A stretch of 64,000 nt of DNA from Caminibacter pacificus. GTDB lineage: Bacteria > Campylobacterota > Campylobacteria > Campylobacterales > Nautiliaceae. The stretch spans positions 310,001-374,000 of the forward strand of contig NZ_RJVK01000001.1 of assembly GCF_003752135.1 (NCBI RefSeq). Reading direction: 5' to 3'. A program made the translations under genes and the position numbers. This document shows, piece after piece, positions 55,127 to 64,000 of this stretch. The notes below the pieces were generated by a model, which was given only the letters and a program-made list of their open reading frames with translations, searched no databases and was not told the origin of the DNA. Position 1 is the stretch's first letter, and each line of letters opens with the position of its first letter.

Positions 55127-56071
55127 ATGAAAAAAGTTTTGATTTTATGTACCGGAAATAGTTGTAGGTCGATTATGGCTGAAGGACTTATCAATAAATT
55201 TTTAGAAGGTATTGAGGCAAAAAGCGCCGGTAGTAAGCCGAGCGGAAAAGTAAACGCAAACGCAATTAAAGCTCTTAAAAAAATGGGTGCATGGTGTGAT
55301 GATTATCATTCAAAATCAATAACCGACTTAAAAAATGAAGAGTTTGATTTGGCAATTACCGTATGCGATAATGCAAGAGAAGCATGCCCTGTCTATCCGA
55401 ATGCCAAAAAGACTATCCATATTCCTTTTGAAGACCCAGACGGCAAAGATTTCAGTGCTTTTGAAGAGACTATAGAAGAGATGCAAAAAAGGCTTATTCC
55501 AAAAGTTATAAAAGAGCTCTCTTTTGAAGACAATTTCTTAATAAACAAAATAAAAGGAGATTTGGCAGAAAATATTTGCAGGGTTCATTTCGAAAATATG
55601 GGATATGACGTTTCAAAAGTGGGCGTTGAGAATATATCTTCCGTTTTTGCGCATTTAAACGGATATGAAAAAAACTACATTGAAAAACTAAAACTTCTTT
55701 TTCAAAGAATGCCTGATTTGCTTATTACCCATAACGAAAAAAAAGAAGCCGCTCTTTTTGAAGTAAAATACAACAAAAACCTAAATACTCAAGATGATTT
55801 AAAAAATTTTTCAAAATATCTTCACGAAAGATACGACTATCATATCAACACTTTAAAACTGCCTGTTTATTTTTATGTAGTCACAAACAAAAAACCATAC
55901 GTTTATGTCCTAAAAGCCAACCATACCAACGGAAATACCGGAGGGTTTTATCCGGCGGATAGTTCTTGGCTTGATAAATTTCCGATTTTTAGCAAAGAAA
56001 ACGCAAAAAAGAGTTTTAGGGAAGTCTATTTTAGCGTTATATATCCGGCGTTGTCAGATATTTTTGAGTAG
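55127..56071 (+). CDS. ArsC / low-MW phosphatase domain fused to a PD-(D/E)xK nuclease-like domain
   Basis: 314 residues. Residues 1-133 are a complete thioredoxin-coupled ArsC: P-loop CX5R (C8 to R14, CTGNSCRS), the redox cysteines C80 and C87 (VCDNAREACP) and the Asp-Pro acid loop (D103-P104), which resemble S. aureus ArsC. Residues about 140-314 do not belong to ArsC; they show a restriction-endonuclease-like set: E148 in a first helix (GDLAENICRVHFENMGYDV), P196-D197 (MPDLLI) and E212-V-K214 (LFEVKY), followed by a strand PVYFYVVTNK. No arsenic transporter or regulator lies nearby. ATG at 55127 has AGGGG upstream; it sits alone after a repeat copy and a 138-base gap. Confidence 0.8.
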   Translation: MKKVLILCTGNSCRSIMAEGLINKFLEGIEAKSAGSKPSGKVNANAIKALKKMGAWCDDYHSKSITDLKNEEFDLAITVCDNAREACPVYPNAKKTIHIPFEDPDGKDFSAFEETIEEMQKRLIPKVIKELSFEDNFLINKIKGDLAENICRVHFENMGYDVSKVGVENISSVFAHLNGYEKNYIEKLKLLFQRMPDLLITHNEKKEAALFEVKYNKNLNTQDDLKNFSKYLHERYDYHINTLKLPVYFYVVTNKKPYVYVLKANHTNGNTGGFYPADSSWLDKFPIFSKENAKKSFREVYFSVIYPALSDIFE

Positions 56072-57283
56072 TTTTACAGTTACGCTTTTATCGAAATATT
56101 TTTTTATCTCCTCTAACTTTTGAGGGGTTAGGGCGTTTAGTTTTTCTTCGTATTCCAAAAGCGGAGTTATGTCTCCTTTTGCGAAATAGTCTCCGTAAAT
56201 ATTACTAACCCCGCTACTGCTTTCAAGATGAGTCAAAAAGTCCATTTTCGTTTGATTTTTGACTTTATTTAAGTCTTTTTTGGTAATTTTAGTGTTTAAA
56301 AGGATTTTTTTAATCTCTTTTATAACTTTATCCGGATTTACTCCCGGGTTTACCATTGCAAGTGCCAAGAATACTCCCGGGTCTTTTAATTCCATATTAT
56401 ACGCATACACTTCGCTTACAAGTGCTTTTTGGTTTATTAATTTTTCTCTTAAAATACCGCTTTTTCCACCACTTAATATTTCGCTGTAAGCACTTAGGGC
56501 GAATTGGTCTTCGTGTCTGAAATTTGGTATGTGAAAAGCTATTGCGACGATATCGACTTGAGTTTCTCTTTTTATCACTATTTCTTTGTCGCCGTCAAGA
56601 GGCGGTTCTTTTTGGTGAATTTCAGGTATTTCAGTTGAGTTTTGGATATCTGCAAAATATTTTTCGGCTTGTTTGAAAACTTCATTTTCGTCAATATCAC
56701 CTGCGACAAGTAAAAAGGCGTTTTTCGGTTGATAAAAGGTTTTGTGAAAACTTTTGATATCTTCTATCGTCCAATTTAAAATATCCTCTTTAAATCCGAT
56801 AGGCGTCCAATGATACGGATGATAAACGAAAGTATTGTTAAAAAGCCTAAAATAGAGATATCCGATAGGATTATTATCCGTCCTCCAAAGTCTCTCTTCG
56901 TAAACGACTTTTCTTTCTCTTTGAAATTCTTCATCGTTTAAGTTTAAGTTTTGCATAACTTCGCTAAAAAGCTCGAACGTTTTATTTAGATATTCGCTTG
57001 AGGTTTTTATGTAGTAGTGAGTGTAATCAAACCCGGTAGAAGCGTTATCCACGCCTCCTAAGCTTTTTACTATTTTGTCAAAGTCACCTTCTTTTAGGTT
57101 TTTTGTTGATTTGAAATTCATATGCTCAAGCATATGAGCTATCCCAGTTTTTCCTAAAGTTTCGTTTCTGCTTCCGACTTTATAAAAAATATTGCTTGTT
57201 ATTACTTTGCTGCCTCTATTCATAGGAATTGCGATAACTTCAAGAGAATTTTTTAAAGTCGTTTTGTAAAATTTATGAAGCAT
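56054..57283 (-). CDS. M16 family zinc metallopeptidase
   Basis: 409 residues. Inverted zinc motif HMLEH near residue 50 and the distal ligand region with REKVVYEER-type helix (ERKVVYEER). The C-terminal half is the usual inactive partner domain. The position next to pyrD and dapA recalls HP1012/Cj0805. Two in-frame ATGs compete; AAAGG at 57290-57294 is directly against the first (57289) and six bases from the second (57283), so I choose the second. Ends 18 nt inside the convergent fusion gene. Confidence 0.9.
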   Translation of the reverse strand: MLHKFYKTTLKNSLEVIAIPMNRGSKVITSNIFYKVGSRNETLGKTGIAHMLEHMNFKSTKNLKEGDFDKIVKSLGGVDNASTGFDYTHYYIKTSSEYLNKTFELFSEVMQNLNLNDEEFQRERKVVYEERLWRTDNNPIGYLYFRLFNNTFVYHPYHWTPIGFKEDILNWTIEDIKSFHKTFYQPKNAFLLVAGDIDENEVFKQAEKYFADIQNSTEIPEIHQKEPPLDGDKEIVIKRETQVDIVAIAFHIPNFRHEDQFALSAYSEILSGGKSGILREKLINQKALVSEVYAYNMELKDPGVFLALAMVNPGVNPDKVIKEIKKILLNTKITKKDLNKVKNQTKMDFLTHLESSSGVSNIYGDYFAKGDITPLLEYEEKLNALTPQKLEEIKKYFDKSVTVKLLKNI

Positions 57284-58361
57284 CCTCATCCTTTGTGAGT
57301 TTTTTAGGGATATCGACGCCTATCGCTTCGCTTATGTGATTAAATCCGTCTTTTTTAAGAAGTTCTATAAGTCCTAAATTTATATCTCTGACAACACTCG
57401 GACCTTTATAGATAATTGCCGTATATATTTGCAATAAACTCGCTCCCATTCTTATTCTTTTATACGCTTCTTCGGCGCTGTCTATTCCGCCGACACTTAT
57501 GATAGGAACTTTTCCGAATACTTCGCTTGCGACTATTCTTAAAACTTCAAAACTTCTTTTTGCAAGAGGTTTTCCGGAAATTCCTCCTTTTTTTACAGGA
57601 GTCTCTATAAGGTCGTAATTTACGGTTGTGTTTGTTACTATAATTCCGTCAGCTCCGTTTAATACGCTTAGATTCGCCAAATTTATAATCATTTCGTCTT
57701 CCATATCGGGAGAAAATTTAATTAAAATAGGTTTTTTTGTGAGACTTTTAAGCTCGCTAAAAAGTTTCGCTATAAATTCTGCGTTTAATAAATCCCTAAG
57801 CCCCGGCGTATTCGGTGATGAGATGTTGATAACGAAAAAATCGACGACGTCGTTTAGAGTTTTCACAAGAGCTTTATAATCCTCAATCGCTTTATCTTCG
57901 GGAGTGGTTTTGTTTTTTCCGATATTTGCTCCTATCGGTAATACGAAAGGATAGATTTTTTCGAGTCTTTTTTTGATTATATGCATTCCGTCGTTATTAA
58001 ATCCGTATGCGTTTTGAATGGCTTCGTGTTCTACCCATCTCCAAGAGCGAGGTTTTTCGTTTCCGGGTTGTTCGATAGGTGTTACCGCACCTATCTCTCC
58101 CCACCCGAATCCTAAGACAGGCCAAGCCGGAATCATTGTCGCGTTTTTATCAAAACCTGCAGCGACACCGATAGGATTTTTAAATTCCAAATTCCATATT
58201 TTTTGGTTTAGCATAGGGTCGTCAATAAAGTTTTTTTCGATTAGCCAATTAAAAAACAGAGGACATCTTCTTGTAGTCTTAAAAATAAGCTCGACGATAT
58301 TGTGAGCGGTTTCGGGGTCGATTTTGTAAATAAGAGGCTTAATATTTTCAAAAAGGCTCAT
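57273..58361 (-). CDS. pyrD: Dihydroorotate dehydrogenase (quinone), class 2
   Basis: 362 residues from the ATG at 58361, which has AAGGAAA upstream; the frame stays open for 32 more codons but those overlap the promoter of the divergent gene. FMN-binding GVAAGFDKNA, FVINISSPNTPGLRDL with the catalytic serine, and GGISGKPLAKRS. The N-terminal helical extension is that of membrane-associated class 2 enzymes, which pass electrons to quinone. Overlaps the peptidase start by 11 nt. Confidence 0.95.
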   Translation of the reverse strand: MSLFENIKPLIYKIDPETAHNIVELIFKTTRRCPLFFNWLIEKNFIDDPMLNQKIWNLEFKNPIGVAAGFDKNATMIPAWPVLGFGWGEIGAVTPIEQPGNEKPRSWRWVEHEAIQNAYGFNNDGMHIIKKRLEKIYPFVLPIGANIGKNKTTPEDKAIEDYKALVKTLNDVVDFFVINISSPNTPGLRDLLNAEFIAKLFSELKSLTKKPILIKFSPDMEDEMIINLANLSVLNGADGIIVTNTTVNYDLIETPVKKGGISGKPLAKRSFEVLRIVASEVFGKVPIISVGGIDSAEEAYKRIRMGASLLQIYTAIIYKGPSVVRDINLGLIELLKKDGFNHISEAIGVDIPKKLTKDEDAS

Positions 58362-58438
58362 AAGTTTCCTTTTTGTAAAATTATACATAAATGTTTTGAA
58401 AAATGCTAAAATAGCGTATTCCAAAATAAAGGATGAAA

Positions 58439-59026
58439 ATGCAAAAATTCCAAACATGGGGAATTATCGGGGTTATTTTATATCTTTTGAGTTATATTCC
58501 GAATGCTTCAGTCTTTTTTATTTTAATAGGGTCAGTGATTTTGATTTATGCGTTTTGGTTGGCTTCGAAATATTTTTCAAACGACGAAATTTTTACGAAA
58601 TTTTTATTCGGGATGATAATCCAAGCGATTGCGACTTTTCTTTTTATGTTTAAAATCGCGGCCGTGATTTTTGCCGTTTTAATGGGAGCTTTTAGTGCTA
58701 ATCCCGTCGTTCCGGTTTTAGGTACTATCGCTATTTATTTTGCGGTTTATTACGTATTGAATATTTTCGGAGCGTTTTTAATAAAAGAATCTCTTTCAAA
58801 ATTAAAAGACTCTACAGATATTTCGCTTTTTGAATACAGCGGGGTTATGATTATTTTGGGTGCGGTATTAAAAGTTATCGCAATAGGATTTTTGGTGGAG
58901 ATAATAGGTTGGTTGATGTTGATAGTTGCGTTTTTGAGCTATAAAGAGCCTGTAACGACTCAAAAAGACGATGATATTATCGATGTGGAAGCTGAAGAAG
59001 TAAAACTAATAGAGGAGAAAAACTAA
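58439..59026 (+). CDS. Membrane protein, DUF996-like
   Basis: 195 residues with about five membrane helices and a hydrophilic acidic tail ([13 protein letters not shown]). The pattern [15 protein letters not shown] and [13 protein letters not shown] resembles the DUF996 family as I recall it; function unknown. ATG at 58439 is seven bases from AAAGG; the ATG at 58433 is too close. A TAAAAT box at about 58407-58412 could serve as -10. Overlaps the end of cysS by 4 nt. Confidence 0.65.
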   Translation: MQKFQTWGIIGVILYLLSYIPNASVFFILIGSVILIYAFWLASKYFSNDEIFTKFLFGMIIQAIATFLFMFKIAAVIFAVLMGAFSANPVVPVLGTIAIYFAVYYVLNIFGAFLIKESLSKLKDSTDISLFEYSGVMIILGAVLKVIAIGFLVEIIGWLMLIVAFLSYKEPVTTQKDDDIIDVEAEEVKLIEEKN

Positions 59027-60417
59027 ACTTTCTCCCATACTGTGCCGTTTGGAGTATCTTGAATCATTATTCCCATTTCTTTAAGTTCGTCTCTTATTTT
59101 GTCCGCAAGTTCGAAGTTTTTCTCTTTTTTTGCCGCGCTTCTTTTTTCTATAAGCTCGTTGATTTTGGCTTTTGTTTCTTCGTCGATTCCCGCTTGGAAA
59201 TATTCATAAGCATCGCTTCCGCCAACCCCAAGTAGCTTATCGATAAATTCAATGTTTGAAACAATTTTTTGTTTTAAGGCTTTGTCTTTCGGATTTTTAT
59301 CAAGCGCTTCGTTTGCCACTTTTACGAATTCATCCACTACCGCGAGGGCTTTTGAGATGTTTAAGTCGTCTTTCATCGCTTCAAGTAGGGCGTTTTGGAA
59401 CTCTTTGTCTTCTTGTTTTTTTGTTACTCCGTAAACTCTTTTTTTGAGGCGGTAGAGTTTATCGAGTCTTTTTTTGCTTGCTATCAAATCTTCTTCGCTG
59501 AAATTCAGAGGCGCTCTATAATGCGTACTCATAAGATAAAATCTTAGTACTTCTCCCGGATAATGTTTTAGCGCGTCTTTTACGAAAAAGCTGTTACCAA
59601 GAGATTTGCTCATTTTTTCGCCGTTGATTTGCACAAATCCGTTATGCATCCAGTATTTAGCCAAATGTCCTCCGTAAGCGCAGTGGCTTTGGGCTTCTTC
59701 GTTTTCGTGGTGAGGGAAGAATAAATCGGCTCCCCCGCCGTGAATATCGATTTCGTATTCTCCGTCGTATGCGATATGTTTTTTTATCATTGCGCTACAT
59801 TCGATATGCCATCCCGGTCTTCCTTTGCCGTACGGCGAATCAAAACATACGTCACCTTCACCTTTGCATGCTTTCCAAAGAGCAAAATCGGCCGGATTTT
59901 TTTTGCCCTCGGTATCTACTCTGTGAACCACCTCATCTTCTTGGCATTTGTTTGAGAGACGACAATATTCTTCGTCTTTGCTCGTATCGAAATAGATATC
60001 TCCGTTTGGCAGTTTATACGCATATCCTTTTTCCAAAAGCCTGTCTATCAAATCGAACATCGCATCAAGAGATTCCGTGGCTTTAGGTTCGATATCGGCT
60101 CTTTTTACATTTAAAGCGTCCATATCTCTAAGATAAGAGTCGATATAATACTCCGTAATTTCTTTTAAACTTTTTCCCGTTTGATTCATTTTGTTTATGA
60201 TTTTGTCGTCGATATCTGTGAAGTTTTTAACAAAAGTCACTTTATATCCGAGCGCTTCTAAAGTACGTCTTAGTAAATCGAAACTGATAGAACTTCTTGC
60301 ATGTCCTAAATGAGCGTCGTCATATACCGTCGGTCCGCAGACGTACATTCTTACTTCGTCTTTTTTAATAGGCTCGAAAGGTACTTTTTTTCTTTGGTGG
60401 GAATCGTAGATAATCAT
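59023..60417 (-). CDS. cysS: Cysteinyl-tRNA synthetase
   Basis: 464 residues, class I. HIGH motif as HLGH in [16 protein letters not shown] intact, and zinc-site cysteines and histidines ([18 protein letters not shown]). Charges tRNA-Cys. Joined to murJ by ATGA on the minus strand, an order I recall from H. pylori and C. jejuni. Confidence 0.97.
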   Translation of the reverse strand: MIIYDSHQRKKVPFEPIKKDEVRMYVCGPTVYDDAHLGHARSSISFDLLRRTLEALGYKVTFVKNFTDIDDKIINKMNQTGKSLKEITEYYIDSYLRDMDALNVKRADIEPKATESLDAMFDLIDRLLEKGYAYKLPNGDIYFDTSKDEEYCRLSNKCQEDEVVHRVDTEGKKNPADFALWKACKGEGDVCFDSPYGKGRPGWHIECSAMIKKHIAYDGEYEIDIHGGGADLFFPHHENEEAQSHCAYGGHLAKYWMHNGFVQINGEKMSKSLGNSFFVKDALKHYPGEVLRFYLMSTHYRAPLNFSEEDLIASKKRLDKLYRLKKRVYGVTKKQEDKEFQNALLEAMKDDLNISKALAVVDEFVKVANEALDKNPKDKALKQKIVSNIEFIDKLLGVGGSDAYEYFQAGIDEETKAKINELIEKRSAAKKEKNFELADKIRDELKEMGIMIQDTPNGTVWEKV

Positions 60418-61811
60418 AATACTCCTTCTAAAAATATTATTGCGTATTTGAAAACTATTGCTGAAATTATACTACCAAATATTACCAAAAACATCAAAAG
60501 CACGTATTTCTTTTGAAAAAAGTTTATAAAAAGCTTAAATCCGAACTCTTTTAACGTCAAAAAGAATAAAACTATACCCCCGATACTGCTTGCAAGCGCC
60601 AAGCCGTAAACTTTCAGAGGAAAAATAAGAGCTATTGAAAAAACAATATTAACCCCTAAGGAAATCGCCGAATATTTTGCGGCTTTTAGGTGTCTGTGTG
60701 TTGCGTACAGATAGCTTGAGAAGAGTTTGTTTAGCCCAAACGGCACGAGTCCGATCATATACATTATCAAAACCACCGAAGTTTCTATCGTATCTTTTTG
60801 AGTGAATGCTCCTCTTTGAAAGAGAAGTTTAACTATCTCTTTTGCATCCGCTATAGCTACTATACTTGCGAAAATCAATAGATAAAATAAATACCAAAAA
60901 GCCTTTTTCATATTTTCAAGAGCGATTTTTTCTTGGTTGTTGTTTAGTGCTTTTGTGATTTTCGGGAATAAAACGGTAGAAATCGCTATTGCAAAAAGCG
61001 CAAAAGGGAGTTGAAAGAGTCTGTTTGCATAATATAGGTAGCTGATACTTCCCGCAGCCAAAAAACTTGCAAGCCACGTATCCAAAAACGCGCTTAAATG
61101 AGCCGTAGAATTTCCGAAAACTGAAGGTAAAAAGTGTTTTTTAAAAGTACTCAAATCGACTTCTTTTTTGCTTTTTGCTCCGATATAGAGGAATTTTAGG
61201 ATTTTGTATCTTTTTGCCGCTATTAAGTGAGCTATCACCTGAGCCGCTCCGCCTATGACAACAGCCCAGCTAAGATACCAGATTATCTTCTCTTTTGGAA
61301 GATTCATAGAGTATAAAAGCGCCGCAATAAGCGAAATATTCAATAAAGCCGTCGAAAAAGCTGTGGTTGCGAAATGGTTTTTGTATTGAAGAAGCGAGGC
61401 GAAAAACGTAACGATAAATATCAAATCCAAATACCAAAAATTTATCGCAACCAAAGGTGCTGCTATTTCTTTTGCTTTTTGCGAAAATCCGTATGCTAAG
61501 ATTGAGGTTATTTGATAGGAAAAAAGGTTTACTAAAATCGTAATACCTAATATAATTAAAAGAAAAGTTATAAAAACTTTCCATGCGAATTTGGGTTTGT
61601 AAGGGCTTTTTGCAAAGCTTGGCAAAAAACTTTGGGTAAATGCGCCTTCTGCGAATATTCTTCTGAAAAGATTTGGAAATTTAAAAGCTACGAAGAATAT
61701 GTCGGAATAAATATTTGCCCCCAAAACGCTTGCACTTAACAAATCTCTTATGAATCCTAAGATTCTGGAATTAAAGATTCCTACGAAATTAACGATAATA
61801 CTTTTAATCAT
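60414..61811 (-). CDS. murJ: Lipid II flippase MurJ (MviN)
   Basis: 465 residues with about 14 membrane helices. The N-terminus [18 protein letters not shown] and the [16 protein letters not shown] segment with its conserved arginines are MurJ signatures. It exports lipid II for wall synthesis. The start at 61811 (MIKSII) is chosen by family length; no clear ribosome binding site is visible. Divergent from the FapA-like gene. Confidence 0.95.
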   Translation of the reverse strand: MIKSIIVNFVGIFNSRILGFIRDLLSASVLGANIYSDIFFVAFKFPNLFRRIFAEGAFTQSFLPSFAKSPYKPKFAWKVFITFLLIILGITILVNLFSYQITSILAYGFSQKAKEIAAPLVAINFWYLDLIFIVTFFASLLQYKNHFATTAFSTALLNISLIAALLYSMNLPKEKIIWYLSWAVVIGGAAQVIAHLIAAKRYKILKFLYIGAKSKKEVDLSTFKKHFLPSVFGNSTAHLSAFLDTWLASFLAAGSISYLYYANRLFQLPFALFAIAISTVLFPKITKALNNNQEKIALENMKKAFWYLFYLLIFASIVAIADAKEIVKLLFQRGAFTQKDTIETSVVLIMYMIGLVPFGLNKLFSSYLYATHRHLKAAKYSAISLGVNIVFSIALIFPLKVYGLALASSIGGIVLFFLTLKEFGFKLFINFFQKKYVLLMFLVIFGSIISAIVFKYAIIFLEGVL

Positions 61812-61839
61812 AGTTGAAATTTTAACATAAAGGGTCAGT

Positions 61840-63699
61840 GTGGGGATATTCGATTTTTTAAAAAAAGAGGAAAACAAAGAGGAATTTAGCGAAATTATCC
61901 TAAAAACGGAAAATGTCCCGCAAACCCTCCTTGATATTTCGAAAAAATACGACTTACCGCTATCAAATCTTGATTTCGAGCTTCTGAGTTACAAGACGTT
62001 TGTAAAAATGGGGGATACCGATTTTGTAGAGGCCGATAGCGAAACTTTAAAACTCATAGAGCATGAAAATTTTTTAATAGACGAGCACAACGAGATAAAA
62101 CAGAGTTACGAAATAAAAGTAAAAAAGTACCGCTTTGAAGATGATTTCGAAATAATCGGAGAGATGAAAACGAATAAAAACCTTACAAAAGCGGAGTTTG
62201 TCATTCTTAAGAGTTCAAAACTCAATATAAAAAATCTAAAAGAGAAATTAATAGACGAATTTAATAAAAAGAAACTCAAAAATTCCCTTCTTATTAATTT
62301 ATGCGATAAAAATATGAAAGAAGATATAAACAAACTCGTATCTTTAGTGCTGATAGAAGAGGGGTTGTCTCAAGATTTTAAAATAGAACTTTGCAAGTGC
62401 ATCGATCCGAAACCGACAATTCAAGGACGAGTCGAATATACGTATAAAAAACACAAAAAAGAGCATGAAAACTTATATATTTATCCGATAAAAAAAGGTG
62501 AAACGATTATAGAAATAATAAAACCCAAACCCGGTACCAACGGTCGAAACTGCAAAGGCGAAATAATAAAAGCCGAGCCGCTTTTGGAATTTACTATTCC
62601 CGATATCGCTTTTGATGAAAAAACGATAAAAAAAGAGGAAAATGAAGAGAGGATAGTTTTTGTGAGTCTAAAAGACGGATATGTCGTAAAAGAAGACGAT
62701 AAATTCGAAATAAAAGACCAGTTGGAGCTACGACAGGTCAATATAAAAACCGGAAATATAAAAGGTGCCGACGAGTCGGACGTAAAAATGAAAATAAACG
62801 AATCCGACGTTTTAAAAGAAGCGGTGGCGGACGGGATGGTCGTAGAAAGTAAAGAGCTTATTATAAAAGGAAACGTCGGCAATAAATCGAAAGTCAAAGC
62901 AAAAACTCTAAAAATAGAAGGTCAAACACACCAAAACAGCAAAATTTTGGCTATTGAAGCGGAAATTAACGTACATAAAGGATATCTAAAAGCCAAAAAC
63001 GTTACTATTAATTCTCTTGAGAGCGGCAGAATTGTTGCTGATAAGGTGTATGTCAAAAGAGCTTTGGGCGGGGAGATAGTTGCAAAAGAGATAGAGATAG
63101 ATATGTTGCTCTCACACGTAAAAATGTATGCTCTTAAAAAGATAAAAGTTAATGTGTTAAAAGGAGAGGAAAATCTTTTTTGCATATCACCAAAAAAAGT
63201 TTTAAAGGATACCGATATAAAAAAACTCGAAACCGAGCTTGAAGAGGTTAGAAGAGATATTCGAAGAGTAAAAGAAGAAGCGCTAAAAATTAAAAAAATT
63301 TTGCTTGAAAACAAAAGAGGATATTTGGAGCTAAAAAAAACATACGAAGAAAATAAAAAAAGAGGCGTAAAAAACTCTCCCGCATTAATTACAAAGCTAA
63401 AAAAATATCAAGAAATAAATAAAAAATATTTAAAATTTAATGAAAAAATAATGAATTTAAAACTAAAAGAAGAAGAAATTCTCGAAACTATTGATAATAT
63501 TCAAAATGCTTTATATAATGCCAAAATAATAAATTGTTCGGCATGGACTCCATATAACCGAATCGAATTCGAACTTTTAGAACCGCCCGTAACTCTTAAA
63601 TACGATACGAAAGACGACGGATATTGCGGTTTTAAGCTTAGATTTTTCGAATTTCCGAAAATTGTAAAAATAAAGGTTGATAATGATTGCGGCTCTTAG
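61840..63699 (+). CDS. FapA family (DUF342) polymer-forming protein
   Basis: 619 residues. The central part carries the DUF342/FapA signature IKPKPGTNGRNCKGE and a beta-solenoid-like stretch (about 325-440: KELIIKGNVGNKSKVKA, VTINSLESGRIVADKVYVK). A coiled coil follows (about 465-570). Members are annotated as flagellar assembly protein A from a Vibrio regulator that affects FlhF; the role in Campylobacterota is unclear. GTG start with AAAGGG five bases upstream. Overlaps ruvA by 17 nt. Confidence 0.85.
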   Translation: MGIFDFLKKEENKEEFSEIILKTENVPQTLLDISKKYDLPLSNLDFELLSYKTFVKMGDTDFVEADSETLKLIEHENFLIDEHNEIKQSYEIKVKKYRFEDDFEIIGEMKTNKNLTKAEFVILKSSKLNIKNLKEKLIDEFNKKKLKNSLLINLCDKNMKEDINKLVSLVLIEEGLSQDFKIELCKCIDPKPTIQGRVEYTYKKHKKEHENLYIYPIKKGETIIEIIKPKPGTNGRNCKGEIIKAEPLLEFTIPDIAFDEKTIKKEENEERIVFVSLKDGYVVKEDDKFEIKDQLELRQVNIKTGNIKGADESDVKMKINESDVLKEAVADGMVVESKELIIKGNVGNKSKVKAKTLKIEGQTHQNSKILAIEAEINVHKGYLKAKNVTINSLESGRIVADKVYVKRALGGEIVAKEIEIDMLLSHVKMYALKKIKVNVLKGEENLFCISPKKVLKDTDIKKLETELEEVRRDIRRVKEEALKIKKILLENKRGYLELKKTYEENKKRGVKNSPALITKLKKYQEINKKYLKFNEKIMNLKLKEEEILETIDNIQNALYNAKIINCSAWTPYNRIEFELLEPPVTLKYDTKDDGYCGFKLRFFEFPKIVKIKVDNDCGS

Positions 63700-64000
63700 A
63701 GGAAAGATTTTTGAAAAAGAAAATGGTAAAATTTTGCTTGATGTAAATGACGTAATATACGAACTAAACGTCTCTTTGATAACTTTTTCAAAAGCGAGTG
63801 ACGGCGTATATTACATAACCGAAATAATAAAAGAAAACGAGTATTCATTATATGCATTCGCCGATAAAGACGAAAAAAAGATGTTTGATTCGCTTATTAA
63901 GCTAAACGGAGTGGGGCCGAAAGTCGCTCTTGCGATATGTTCGACTTTTACGCCCTCGGAATTTGTGGAGGTCATAAATTCAAACGATATAAATTCTTTA
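63683..64000 (+). CDS. ruvA: Holliday junction helicase subunit RuvA, N-terminal part
   Basis: The first 106 codons before the window ends. MIAALRGKIFEKENGKILLDVNDVIYE-type OB domain (the first residues MIAALRGKI are typical) and the helix-hairpin-helix LNGVGPKVALAI. RuvA binds Holliday junctions and recruits RuvB. The ATG is inside the end of the FapA-like gene, the order recalled for H. pylori and C. jejuni (ruvA, FapA-like, murJ, cysS). Confidence 0.93.
   Translation, partial: MIAALRGKIFEKENGKILLDVNDVIYELNVSLITFSKASDGVYYITEIIKENEYSLYAFADKDEKKMFDSLIKLNGVGPKVALAICSTFTPSEFVEVINSNDINSL

Noticed and set aside
55127-56071. Two separate genes (ArsC and nuclease) joined by a sequencing error
   Set aside because: The frame is continuous through the linker (about 130-142), no start codon with a ribosome site is seen at the domain border, and no compositional change occurs there.
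62481-63314. Long minus-strand frames within the FapA-like gene, and similar frames antisense to lysS, pheT, efp and others
   Set aside because: Ser/Phe/Leu-rich shadow translations of Lys/Glu-rich genes, with no ribosome sites or family features.
1-64000. tRNA, rRNA, CRISPR arrays, insertion sequences or a replication origin
   Set aside because: All gaps were read; none shows a cloverleaf, regular spacer-repeat array, transposase or DnaA-box cluster. Small non-coding RNAs without a known fold cannot be excluded by eye.

Overview
The window looks like chromosome of a member of the Campylobacterota (Epsilonproteobacteria), possibly a thermophilic, deep-branching one such as the Nautiliales. 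Evidence: AT-rich DNA, Lys/Glu/Ile-rich proteins, almost exclusive use of AGA for arginine, strong AAGGAG ribosome binding sites with frequent TTG/GTG starts, very tight gene packing (many ATGA or 8-20 nt overlaps), families typical of the phylum (DUF1882, DUF2018, futalosine-pathway MqnC), and gene orders that, as I remember them, match Helicobacter pylori and Campylobacter jejuni. The order assignment is a guess; the phylum is well supported. I see no rRNA, tRNA or CRISPR array.

Layout. 0-9.5 kb: end of mqnC, a diguanylate cyclase, then cvpA-lysS-glyA-DUF1882-SPOR-trpE-CheX-aroE. 9.5-12 kb: murA, nfo and a HIT protein on the minus strand. 12-20.6 kb: pheS-pheT-aroA-ispH-rpsA-(HP0398-like)-serA, a phylum-conserved operon. 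20.6-27 kb: efp-apt-trpB-dedA-pepA-ychF-S1 protein. 27-38 kb: an accessory zone with a HEPN/MNT toxin-antitoxin pair, a small molybdopterin oxidoreductase, a 2OG-Fe(II) oxygenase, a very AT-rich pentapeptide-repeat membrane protein, YchJ, an orphan, a LOG-like protein, gph, an FAD oxidoreductase, recR, msrB and a PLP decarboxylase. 38-46.5 kb: DUF2018-prenyl synthase-guanine deaminase, parA, ppk2, trpD-hydrolase, then dedA-uppP-MFS. 46.5-54.9 kb: lolA, secA, a LolC-like permease, dapA, a FabL-like reductase, pgsA, rseP and yggS. 55-64 kb: an ArsC/nuclease-like fusion, M16 peptidase, pyrD, a DUF996-like membrane protein, cysS, murJ, FapA-like and the start of ruvA.

Functionally it is mostly housekeeping: aminoacyl-tRNA synthetases (Lys, Phe, Cys), shikimate and tryptophan enzymes (aroA, aroE, trpE, trpB, trpD, scattered), envelope biogenesis (murA, murJ, uppP, dedA, lolA, LolC-like, secA, pgsA, rseP), and isoprenoid, lysine and pyrimidine synthesis.

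The two most unusual items are (1) a 314-residue protein at 55127-56071 that joins a complete thioredoxin-type ArsC / low-molecular-weight phosphatase domain to a PD-(D/E)xK nuclease-like domain, and (2) a family of eight same-strand copies of a roughly 20-25 bp sequence with core TATTATGTTAA, confined to 27.9-55.0 kb. Five copies sit on or next to the stop codon of a gene and are followed by a long AT-rich gap; three lie inside genes, all in the same reading frame. I know of no described element that matches it.
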